This document shows positions 30,891 to 40,912 of a DNA stretch of 64,000 bases, piece after piece; the first letter of the stretch is position 1, and every line of letters starts with the position of its first letter. The notes below the pieces were generated by a model. It did not search any database. It had not been told where the DNA came from and worked only from the letters and a program-made list of their open reading frames with translations. A program made the position numbers and the translations under genes. This stretch comes from Diphasiastrum complanatum. Taxonomy: Eukaryota > Streptophyta > Lycopodiopsida > Lycopodiales > Lycopodiaceae. The stretch is taken from assembly GCA_029204225.1 (NCBI GenBank), contig CM055093.1, positions 46,114,338 to 46,178,337 on the forward strand. Direction: 5' to 3'.

Positions 30891-31870
30891 CATGGATGGA
30901 CGAATCTATTGTTCATCTCACTTGACAACTTCCAAGTGGTCATAGGATTGATCATCTTGGGTAAATGAAACCTAGAGAGACTTGTACACCATGCCTCTGT
31001 TGATATAGTGTGGTAGGAGTAGCAAGAGTATAAAAAAGCCGACACTTACTTGGGGCATCCCGAATAAATCTCCGAAAGCAGAACCTCTCTAGTTGTACAA
31101 GGGAAGCATGTCCCTTTCCAAGTCTAGCTGTACAGCCAGTCTCATAGCAAATACAGGACCGGTAAAGAGGACACCTAAGTAAGTGTAGCATATGCTGCCT
31201 TGGAAGTATTGAAGACCATTACCTTGGTAATCGCAATGTTAACCCTCAAACCCCATCTGGTACAAAAAGGATGAAGACTGTCTAGCTATCTCTGTAAGCT
31301 TGCTCTAGTCGTAGAAACTAGAGCCACATCATCCACATAAAGAAGGATGGCAATCACAATGTCACCAAGCCTGCAACTTGTACCATCGCATTGCTCAATG
31401 GCTCTCTTGCTCATCAATATACAATCCGAAGAGTGTGAGGGAGAGGGAGCAACCATATATGGTCTGAGATGTCGATATCACTCCGAAAGCATCCCAGGAC
31501 TCGCTCATAAAGTGTCATCATTGCCAAGATGGCATCAATGGAGAAGCCAAGGTCTCGTAACCTCTAGATGAGAAGGGACCGTGGGACATAATCAAAGACC
31601 TTCCTGAAGTCCACAAAATAGCAGTAAACCCTCTATCTCCTATGTCTAGCCTCCTCGATGATAGCTCAATGAGTGAGATGTGATTTGTAGTGGAATAGTG
31701 AGCTCGGAAGCCTGCCCAGCTCATAGCATGTAATATCCTTTATCTTTGCCTTAGAACTTATCGCTGACTGAAGAATAGTGCCATACGGCTTTCCAATAAT
31801 GTGCCCAATTATAAAGTCCTGAACACAGGATACAATCCTAAGCATGCCAATACAAGCAACCAACAAGGAT
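30890..31870 (-). pseudogene. LINE RT and post-RT fragment (-), placed ahead of an endonuclease piece
   Basis: Read on -, RT words appear in order: HIIGKPYGTILQSAISSKAK, SWAGFRAHYSTTNHISLI (~31,720) and WTSGRSLIMSHG (the shifted VDFRKAFD region). Broken RT follows to about 31,330, where AILLYVDDVALVS-like sequence is read. Then comes the post-RT segment RLGKGHASLVQLERFCFRRFI (~31,120). The fragment stops at ~30,890, where endonuclease sequence resumes. The normal order is endonuclease then RT, so this is a rearranged pair. Confidence 0.68.
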
Positions 31871-32572
31871 CAACCCAACCAATCCTAGATCGAACGGATC
31901 TAGCCCCCAAGCTATGGATCAATCTCAAAGAGGAATGAGGCATCACACCAGCACTATACGTACCAGGAGAATTAAAGTGGATTCAATTCAAGGAATTGAC
32001 ACAAGTGGAGCCAACTGCTTATGAAGTACATGTTTCTAATTTGGGTGTTGATATATGAGATTTGATGACATTTGTGGATCTATTTCCTACTTATGATTGT
32101 CATGATGGTGCTATGGTAATCAAAGAGGATTACTTTTTCTTTATGGATATTAGTGAGATCCTTACATATTTGTGGTAGCTTGATAGATGTTCAAAAAGAC
32201 CAAGGGAGTCAATCTTCAAGCAAAGGCTTAAGGGTTAAGGCAAAGGTTGTCACGTCTACATTACTTAATTCAGGGGGAGTCAAAGTTCTTTGATTCAAAG
32301 GAAGTCGCGGAATCGGGTGATATGTTGCACTCATGGTGGTCACACATATACACTAAAGGGACATGAAAACTAAAGCAAGACATTGGGAAAGTCATATGAA
32401 GCAGGGTCATATGAAAAGGATTGACATACAAAGGAAGTTCAACATCGAGTGGTGAAGACAGTGAGATCAGAGTTGATGGTGGATTCTACATCAGAATTGA
32501 GGATCTTCATTACATGCGTGCGTACTTATGCTATGCATAGTTGTTATTAACAATGTAAACATGAAGGGGGAG
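31871..32572 (+). other. Unidentified retroelement 3' region ending in a polypurine tract
   Basis: No domain could be recognised. The stretch ends with GAAGGGGGAG directly before TGTTAGAG, the polypurine tract plus LTR start of a Copia-like element on +. It is probably a remnant of that element's 3' region. Confidence 0.5.
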
Positions 32573-32760
32573 TGTTAGAGTTAATGTTTACATTATTACC
32601 CCTAATTTTGTCATTTAGGATTAATTAGGATTACTGGGCCATGCACGCGTGCTAATTCTAGGGCCCTTTATCTATATTTAGTAAAGTCAAGTTAGAGTTT
32701 AGTTAGACTCAAGTTCGAGATTCTAGCGCTTGATTTGGGGCTTTTCTTCGGACTCCATCG
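32573..32760 (+). repeat. Copia-type LTR start (partial)
   Basis: It begins TGTTAGAGTTAATG after a polypurine tract. A complete LTR end was not found; LINE ORF1-type sequence starts by about 32,760-32,800, so the LTR seems truncated. The right edge is approximate. Confidence 0.55.
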
Positions 32761-32799
32761 TTTCAGCATCAACGACTTCTGCATCTTGAGCTACGCCTA

Positions 32800-33880
32800 C
32801 TCCAGTGTCTAGATCTGATATGCCTCACACCATCCCTCTCTCTCCTTCTTTGTCTACTAATAATAATGAGCCCAACATTGCTCTTTCCTTAACCCCCTAT
32901 CAAGATTCGATGTTTCTATCCACTCCAACAAAAGATATGCTCATATGATCTCTCTATTGTGTGAAGACACCAACAAGGTATACAACATAGTGGAATATAT
33001 TAGAAGACGATGATCAATGCCCAACAAAAGACAATCCAGCAGCTGCTTTCACATATGTAGCAACTTGAATCTTCCATAGCAGTTGTTAAGAAAGAGGTCA
33101 CAGAGGCTAAAGAAAGAACACCAACACCAATACCAACTGAAACTATCCACGAAAGTGAAGAACAACACCATAAGGAGGCTTCATGGGCAGACATCCTTAA
33201 ATGTCTAGGTAAATTGAGTGCCCCAGTCTCTGTTATCTTTGCCACATTCATTGAGAGCCAATTGCAAGAGCAAAAGGCCCTCAATGTCCATGTAAGAGGC
33301 ATCCCTAACTCTTAGGATGCTCTTGGAGAAGCCAAAAAGTTTCTGGACGAAAACTTCCAACACCATAGCAATGGTTTGGATACAGCTTGGCGTACCAAGA
33401 AAGATGTCAACACTCTTGTCTTACGCTTTACTTCGTTGGAGTCTAGGTGAGAGGTGCTACGACGCCGGTCCAAACTAAGGATACTAAGATCTTTCTAGAT
33501 GAAGATCTTACGTATGTACAAGTTGTGGAATGGAAAAAGACCCTTTAGAAGGATACAGGCAAACGAATGATCTACAGAGATGGTTACATTCATTTTGTTG
33601 AGACCAAGCATAAAGCTAATATTGAGAGTGTAGTTTCGACTGAGTTAGAGCAGAGTTTAGAGAAATGAAAAGTTGTCCAATTGACCATATAAATGGTCTC
33701 AGTACCATGTAATTTTGGATTATATATCTTTCTCTTTTCTTAGTTGTCAGTTTGTTACGTTCTAGTAGTTTAGATAATGCAGTAATTTTGTTTCGACGAC
33801 ATTGATCCGTCTAGCTTTCCATCATACTTGGATGTACTTCTCTCGTCCTGTATGCCTTTTGGCATGAAAAGACATTAATG

Positions 33881-33946
<66 letters not shown>
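32800..33946 (+). mobile_element. ORF1-only LINE unit 1
   Basis: Homology to ORF1 runs in broken frames: a coiled N-terminal part, EQKALNVHVRGIPNS (~33,270), LDTAWRTKKDVNTLVLRFTS (~33,375) and remnants of the DEDLTYVQV block. Stops and shifts are present. It goes straight into a 3' UTR (VQLTI-type end, ~33,670) and the stem-loop ATGCC-TTTT-GGCAT at 33852-33865, GAAAAGACATTAATGAA and 64 bases of CT (33883-33946). No ORF2 is present between ORF1 and the tail. Confidence 0.8.
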
Positions 33947-33949
<3 letters not shown>

Positions 33950-35330
33950 GGAAGTCTGAGCGGAAGCCAATGGAAGTCTGAATGGCTCTAGCGATCTGTC
34001 CCATTCCACATCGTTCCAGCGATGGCTCTTCCTAGGTGCTCCAGCAATGGCTCCATGGCTGCCTTCTGCTCCAGCGATCCTGCCCCACCAGCGATCCTTG
34101 GATCTACTTCCACGCTCTACTACTTGCCCCTACACCTGAGCGGATCTTCAACTCTCTCTGAGCGGAAGCCAATAACTGCCTTCTGCTCCAGCGATCCTGC
34201 CCCACCTTGGATCTTCTTCCACGCTCTACGACTTGCAGATCTGGCCCTACACCTGAGCGGATTTGCAATCCCTATCTCTTCGTCAAATCCTATTCTTGCT
34301 AATAGTGAATCCATTATAGCCGATCCTTTGACTCCGAATACCCCTGAAGAGGAATCGCTTCTACCTCCAGCCTTTATGATCTCCGTCATTCGTGCAGATC
34401 AGTTACGTTCCTATGAATATCTCAACAACCATCAAGTAAAACTTTCTTCTCTTGAAGCTATGATCCAAGCTGTGCAATCTCATATTCAGAAACTAGATTT
34501 ATCTATTGATGATCTCAAGAAAGAAGTTGCAGCTATCAAAATTGAAGCTTCCTCTCACTCGACTACTTCAGCTAAGATCCAACAGCTTGAATGTCAAGTG
34601 GAACAACATCATACCGCTGACTGATCTTGGTCAGATGTGCTTAAAGGTCCTAATATTGTTGTTCCACCACCTCCACCTTCATTTATCTCAGCTATGTTCA
34701 CCGAGAGCCGTTTGCGAGAGCAAAAGGCTCTTAATGTCCAAGTCAGGTATTACGAACTCCCATGATGCTATTGGTGAAGCTAAAAAGTTTTTTGATGAGA
34801 GTCTTCAACACCACCACAAAGATATGGATACTGCATGGCGGCCTAAGAAAGATCCATGTACTCTTGTCTTACGTTTTGCATCTGCAACTGGTCGTCATGA
34901 AGTGCTAAGGAAGAGATCTACATTGCGGGGTACCACGATATACCTGGATGAAGATCTTACTTACATTCAGGTTCAAGAACGGAAAAAAGCAAAACAGGAG
35001 GCTATAATGAATGGAAAGCGGTTGATCTACAGAGACGATATCATTCATTTTGTAGATATTAAACCTATTGCTATTAATGAGATATCTGATATTGTTCAGA
35101 GTTAGTGAGAGAGTTAGAGCACTAAAGAGATGCCAGTTGAATCTGTAAAAGGTCTTCGTACCATATAATCCTGGACATTATTCTCTTCTTAGTTAGTTTG
35201 GTTTTTGTTATGTTGTTTGACGACATTGCTCCGGCTTGGTTCCACTTTATCTGATGTACTTGTTCGTCTTATACGCCTTTTGGGATGGAAAAGACGATAA
35301 TGAAGCTTTCTTTCTTTCTTTCTCTCTCTC
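33947..35330 (+). mobile_element. ORF1-only LINE unit 2
   Basis: It starts right on the CT tail of unit 1 and has a GATC/AGCGATC-rich 5' region. ORF1 lies at 34022-35105, a 3' UTR of ~170 bases follows, then a decayed stem-loop (35273-35286) and a tail of (TTTC)n passing into CT at 35305-35330. No ORF2 sequence is seen. It is the best-preserved ORF1 of the array. Confidence 0.85.
34022..35105 (+). pseudogene. LINE ORF1 protein of unit 2 (one frameshift)
   Basis: The frame 34022-34624 (200 residues) has a Ser/Pro/Ala-rich N-terminus, an acidic middle (LTPNTPEEES) and a predicted coiled coil (YLNNHQVKLSSLEAMIQAVQ, LDLSIDDLKKEVAAIKIE). It stops at 34,622-34,624 near the start of the RNA-binding half. 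The rest continues in other frames through SRLREQKALNVQV to 35105: SHDAIGEAKKFFDESLQHHH, DTAWRPKKDPCTLVLRF, GTTIYLDEDLTYIQVQERKK and LIYRDDIIHFVDIKP. The open C-terminal half is unusually well kept for an element without ORF2. Confidence 0.8.
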
Positions 35331-35525
35331 CCCGCCATCTCCTCCTCTCAGAAGTTACTCAGCATCTCTCTTTTACCCCCAACCTCGGCAGCCTTATTGA
35401 ATGCAGGTCTTCCATGCTCTCCTCCTTCCTCACCTGACCTGGTGATTGCTGCGTGCTGCTTGCTGCTTGCTGCTGCACTGCAATCGATCTAACAGATCTT
35501 TTTTTGCACATACAAGTCTGCTGTA

Positions 35526-35585
<60 letters not shown>

Positions 35586-36904
35586 GCGATGGTGCCCTGT
35601 TCCGCTGCTGATCGCAATGGTGCCTGCTGCTGCTGATCGCGATGGCATCTATTGATCGCTTGCTGCTAGATGGCTATCCTCGCTGCTCCACAGCAGCACC
35701 TGCAGCGATCTACAGAACAGCGGCTGATCCATTACTCACTGGGGCTGTGTGATGGCTAAAAGTAAGAAGGGTTCTGTAATTTCCAGCATGGCTTCATGTT
35801 CCTCAGAACCTGCTCCATCTTCTCCTTCACTCTCTACGCCTATGGCAGTTCCTATCTCCCCATCAAACCCCATTCTGGGTGAACATACCGTAGCTGATTT
35901 ACCTCATGCACTTCCTCTTTCTCCCAGTTGTATCTCACCTAATATGGATTCCAATGTCGCTCTTCCCTTAACCCTACATCAAGAAGCGCCTCCATCAATT
36001 TCTACAATGCTTTTTTTCACTCAGTGCAGACATGATTTGGGTGTTTGGACTTCTTGCCAGCCATTGGAAAGAGATGGATTCTCACCGTGAACTGATCCTA
36101 TCAGTTCAATCACAGCTGCAGTGGACAGATGCATCCATCGTAACACCTCTCAGGGAAATAACAGCCATCCAATGCGCATCATCCTCTCAGGTAGCGTCTT
36201 CATCTACGATCCAGCAACTCGAAGATAATGTGGAGTAGCATCATATAGTTGTCCAATCATGGGCAGATGTGCTCAAAGGTCCAGGTAAATCGGATGCTCC
36301 AGTTTCTTTGATTTCTGCTACACTTACTAAGAGCCGATTGTGAGAGCAAAAGGCCCTCAATGTTCGTGTCAGAGGCATCCCAGATTCTCAGGATGCCCTT
36401 GCAGAAGCCAAATTTTTTTTTTGAAGCTACTCTCTGTCATCATGACAAAGGTTTGAACTCAAGATGCTAGCGCCTTGGTCTTGCGCTTCAACTCTGTGGA
36501 GTCTAAACAGGATGTATTGCGTCAAAGATATAAACTGAAAGATACCAAGATCTTCTTGGATGAAGACCTCAACTTTTTACAAGTGATGTAAAGAAAAGAG
36601 GCTCAGCAAAAAGCGATTGATACAGGGAAAACCTTATATATAGAGATGGTAAAATTTGTTTTGTTGAAGCTAAACGTCTAGCCGAAACAAAATAGATATT
36701 GGATAAAATTTGGAGCTAGAATATTTGAGTTTGAGTTTGAGATGTCCAGTTAATCTAATACTATTAATGAGAGTTTGAATAGAATTAGAGTGAGAGAATG
36801 AAGAGATGTTCAGTTGAACTTGTAAATGGTCTTTGCACCATCTAATCCTGGCCATAAATTCTCTTCTTAGTTTAGCTAGTTTGTTTTGTTACATTGATGA
36901 ATCT

Positions 36905-36977
<73 letters not shown>

Positions 36978-37020
36978 TAGTTTAGCTAGTTTGTTTTGTT
37001 ACATTAATGAATCTTCTTCT
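35331..37020 (+). mobile_element. ORF1-only LINE unit 3
   Basis: It begins on the TTTC/CT tail of unit 2. The 5' region is rich in GCTGCTGATCGC words and holds an internal 55-base CT run (35529-35583). ORF1 pieces follow: 35749-36090 (SSEPAPSSPSLS, PLTLHQEAPPS), a coiled part to 36238, then broken ESRL.EQKALNVRVRGIPDSQDALAEA (~36,330-36,410) and DEDLNFLQV. The 3' UTR ends TTACATTGATGAATCTTCTT and a 67-base CT run (36908-36974). The ~45 bases before the run are repeated after it (36,975-37,020). The ATGCC/GGCAT stem-loop is absent. Confidence 0.75.
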
Positions 37021-37379
37021 TCTTCTCCTTCCCCCCTCACATCCCCCCCCCCCTCGCTGACCTCCCCGATCTCCTAGCTGCCACCCCCTCTCGCTGCCAC
37101 CCCAACCCCCCCTCTCGCTGCCCCCCCTCCCTGATCCCTCCCCTCACCCACTCGATGATCCCTCACCCCCCTTCGCTAATCTTTCACCTCCTCATAGTCA
37201 TTCCCCCCTCGCTGCCACTTCACCTCACCCCCTCGATGACCCATCTCCCTCTCCTGCTACAACTCCCACCCCCCTCTCTGATGGCTGCTCCCCTGATTCG
37301 GCTCCTCTTCCGTCTTCTGACCCTATTCTTCCCACACCGATCATTGCTCACTCTTCCTCCTTCTTGGCACCACAGTCTA

Positions 37380-38113
37380 CAGCCAATATTCCGTATACGC
37401 CTTCTAAATCAATTGAACTTTTTTCATCTTGGCAGATTGATCAATTCAAGGCAGATTTCCAGTTTTTGCGGCATGAAATTTCACAGCTGAAAGGAACGGT
37501 TACTTCTTTTATCAACGAGAAGAAGCTATTGTAGTCCAAGGTTGCCTCACTCAAACAATCCATCGGAATCAAACAGGCCGCAGCTTCGAAATCCACCACC
37601 AACATGCTACGGGAGCTAGAAACCAAGATTGAGAAGCAACATGAAGAGGCCCTTTCCTGGGCATCAGTTTTGAAAAAGGGCACCAAACCCAGCGCTCCCA
37701 TCTCCTCAGTTATGTCAGCCACTATCTCGGAAGAGTAATCTCGAGACCAAAAAGCCCACAACATTAGAGTTCGTGGAGTTCTAGATACACAGGATGCATT
37801 GGCTGAAGCTAAACGCTTTCTCGATATCACTCTCGGGCACAGGACAGAGGGGTTGGATACCGCATGGAGGACCACTAGAGATGCAGCCACACTCATTATT
37901 CGTTTCACCTCCCTTGAGAGCCGCCGAGATGCTTTGCGGTGCAGAGCTAAGCTACGTTGTACCACTATCTATATGGACGACGACCTCACATATATCCAGG
38001 TAGAGGAGAGGCGTAAGGCCTTTCAGGCAGCCCGTGAGTCTGGCAGACGAGTCATTTACCGAGATGGACGAGTGCGTTTTCTTGACAGCGCACCTAGCAG
38101 CTCCCAATGCTAG
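37380..38113 (+). pseudogene. LINE ORF1 protein of copy 4
   Basis: Coiled-coil words (QFLRHEISQLKGTVTSFIN, KSTTNMLRELETKIEKQHEE) are followed after a stop near 37,533 and another near 37,736 by the RNA-binding half in the frame ending 38113: LAEAKRFLDITLGHRTEG, DTAWRTTRDAATLIIRF, TTIYMDDDLTYIQVEERRK, VIYRDGRVRFLDSAPS. Compared with copy 1 it has an additional Lys-Ala-Phe-Gln in the ERRK segment and Cys for Gly before TTIYMD. Confidence 0.78.
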
Positions 38114-38199
38114 GGATTTGGGGTCCCCGAGTTTGGGAGTGCCCCGGGGCCCCATCCACACCATCTCCGGATTGGAGTATGGAACTGTGATGCATCACT

Positions 38200-39683
38200 G
38201 ACAGAGATTTATTGCTCTTTATGGAGACTCATGAGAGTCAGGAGAGAGGATTACCTATTTTTCCAGGATACAGATGGGATTGCGTGTACAGACTTGAGAC
38301 TAGATCAGCTAGCGGTCATGGATCCGGAGATGTTGCATGTTTATACAGAGAGTCTCTTCATCCGAGCATCAAGTTCATCAGACACGACGAGCAGGCACGA
38401 TATATATGGATTCGTATTGCTAGGCAGGATATTGGTTTGGACAGGGACCTCTTTGTGGCGGCATGTTATTTTTCTCCAGAGTTTTCGTCCTTTGCTAGGG
38501 CACAGGTTCACCCTACCTTGATTTATCGCCTGATATTATCAGATTCGCAGAGCGGGAGTTTTATGACATCACCGACCAGCTCCGCGTTCATGCCCTTGAC
38601 AGCGATGACATGGGAGTTACCAGGAATTTAGAGGACAGCTTGGGACCTACTACCCCTTACGGTGAGCATTTATTGCAGTTTGGAGAGGCCCATGAGTTAG
38701 CCATTTACAATGGCCTAACTTGTTGGCCAGAATCCGGCAGTTATACTTGTCACCCTCACAGTGGTGGACATAGTGTTGTGGATTATCTCATGGGATCACC
38801 ATCTTCCATACCTCTCATCTTTGATTTTCATGTATCTCCCACCACTCTCTCTGATCATTCCTTTCTCTCCTTCGCTATCGGCCGCCTCCCACCTCCCCAG
38901 CCATCTTCACACCCCCTGCTTACACGGGCACCCAGGTGTACATTCAGTTCTCTCTATACACCAGTGTACCAGGAGTTCCTAACCTCCTTGCTCCATTCCT
39001 TCCCTCACGATAGTACAGTCGAGACTCAAGCTGCCTTTCTTAGCACTTCTCTTCATAGCGCTACTTCCCTTGCTTTTCCATCTAAACCCCATAAAAGCAG
39101 AGGCACCCGCTCCTCATCGATACGACCCCCACACCCCCCGTGGTATGATGCTGAATGTCGCTCTCTTCATCAGCTTGTCACCCATGCCCGCACTCACGAT
39201 CCTCATCTCCTCCACTCCGCCAGGCGCTCTTACCGTCGCACACTCCGCCGAAAAAAGCGTATCTATGATGACTCCGAAGGAACGCGTCTTGTTGTCCTTC
39301 TCTTCAGTTCCTCTTCAGGCGCCTTTTGGCGTGAGTTTATCCCTCGTGCTCCACCACCCCTCCTGGATGACCTTCGCATATGGACCGAATACGCTACCAA
39401 ACTATATACCATACCCACTGACGCACCCATCTCTATCTCCCCACGCCCCTCTAAGTTCACCTTCTTCACATCTGACATGGTACTTATGGCCATCAAGAGA
39501 ATGAAGTCCCATAAAGCAAGAGATGCACGAGCTACTCGACCTATCACGAGGAGACCTCTTCATCCTCTCAGACGACGTCAGAGACCACCAGTGGCCCTTC
39601 ATGCCGCAGGCCGTATTACATCCTTCTATAGCATCAGCACCAGCAGGACAGGACTAGATGATAGCGTCATACCTCACTCATGA
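38200..39683 (+). pseudogene. LINE ORF2 endonuclease and linker fused to C-terminal tail; RT lost in frame
   Basis: The N-terminal endonuclease part is split over two frames (38212-38631 and 38231-38521) and the GDFNA motif is gone. The 357-residue frame 38610-39683 carries SYTCHPHSGGHSVVDYLMG, TTLSDHSFLSFAI, the linker RRKKRIYDDSEGTRLV and GAFWREFIPRAPPPLLDD, and the start of the pre-RT block (VLMAIKRMKSHKAR). At about 39,515 it jumps to sequence equal to the last ~45 residues of copy 1 ORF2 (RITSFYSIS...VIPHS). The deletion keeps the frame and removes all of RT and the zinc knuckle. Confidence 0.82.
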
Positions 39684-39896
39684 CTGTTAGCAGTATACAT
39701 GCTCCCACATGTTTCTTATAGCATCACATCTATTTCAGTTTATAGCTTTAGCTCTAGATTTGCTACTTTTGTTACTGTTTTGGAGACGTTTCACACGCTC
39801 CTATGGTTACCACATACTTGACATGTACATTTACTAGTCTTATATGCCTTTTGGCATGGAAAAGACATTAATAAAGCTTGCTTGCTTTCTTTCTTT

Positions 39897-39933
<37 letters not shown>

Positions 39934-39936
<3 letters not shown>

Positions 39937-40853
39937 ATCCATCATGCCTCTTTCTCTCACGTTTCAGAAAACAAGATGACTGTGTCTCTCTCGAACATTC
40001 TCTTTCTAGAACTTTCTGGAGAGAGAAACGACTAGCAGAACCGGCTTCTGATCATGTGACGACTGGCTGAACTGTCAGGTGCAGGTCACTTCGTTTTTAG
40101 GGCACAGTGGCCCAGTGAAAATGCAAGACTCTTTTTTTCTCCACCACAGGCGACATTCTTTAATCTTTACACCAAAGACATAACTCTTTTTGGAATCACC
40201 CAGGCCCAAGCAACTTCATAACACTGTTTTATGTTTGAAATTTCTATCTTGTAGTATTTGCCAGTCTTAAAGGTTAGGTAGTTATAGAATTCAAAAAAAA
40301 CGTTGAGCCTGCTTTATTTCAAGTTTGTTTAAAATGTAAGATCTGTTGTCACGGGTTTAGTCTCTTGGTTATTTTTTTCTGTAAATTTTGGGCTTGTCTC
40401 GTCGTGTGTTAATTTGTTCATTACTTAGAGCTGGGTATGTTCATGATTAGGGTAAAGTAACATGAACATTCCACGCTGTATGAAGACCAAGTAAGGCAAT
40501 GGTGCTGATCCAAACCACAGTTTTCGCTGTTGGGCCTGAGGATATCCCATCCAGAAACTAAGTCTGCACTTTGCTCTTTCCTTGAAGGTTCTGTGTTCTG
40601 TTCTGACTACCAATAATTGATTATTAGACTACAATATAGTAAATTATGGTTTGAAGCAAATGTTTCAGGCCTTCTTTTGCTTCAGTTGCCTCATCTATTG
40701 GTACTGAGTCATGTCTATTTGTCTTCCTTGTGACATTCATTGTCTTCATGCAGAACTTGAAGAGGTTATCAAGAGACCTGTTTTGGATGGAATCTTTTCT
40801 TTGGTGCCATTTTTTGTTATGTCTCTTGATTTAGTTTTTTGTTCTTGATACAG
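39934..40853. other. Unassigned region
   Basis: No supported gene was found. AT-rich sequence with intron-like T-runs and AG/GTAAG-type words begins here and continues to ~45 kb. Confidence 0.4.
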
Positions 40854-40912
40854 CCATCCCAATGGTCATTCTCCTCGTTGATTGTTTCTAAAACTGGCGA
40901 GATTGCTTCAAA
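40854..40912 (+). other. Candidate exon, product unknown
   Basis: A T-rich tract ending in TACAG precedes 59 bases that read without stop as PSQWSFSSLIVSKTGEIAS and then hit the consensus donor GTAAGT at 40913. The phase (two bases over) fits the candidate exon at 43907, giving a lysine codon across the junction followed by an in-frame ATG. I do not recognise the protein. Confidence 0.3.

Larger units (their letters stand above)
37021..39933 (+). mobile_element. LINE copy 4 of the array: ORF1 plus RT-deleted ORF2
   Basis: A C/T-rich 5' region (37,021-37,330) precedes ORF1 (to 38113), endonuclease and linker (38,200-39,513), a short C-terminal tail (to 39683), a 3' UTR and the terminal stem-loop (39844-39857). 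The tail is GAAAAGACATTAATAAAG, (CTTG)n/(TTTC)n, then (CA)n at 39899-39932. RT, thumb and zinc knuckle are all missing. It is close in sequence to copy 1 (4.1-7.3 kb), but with a different deletion. Confidence 0.85.

Noticed and set aside
34120-34389. An 89-residue - strand frame
   Set aside because: Antisense shadow of LINE ORF1 unit 2.
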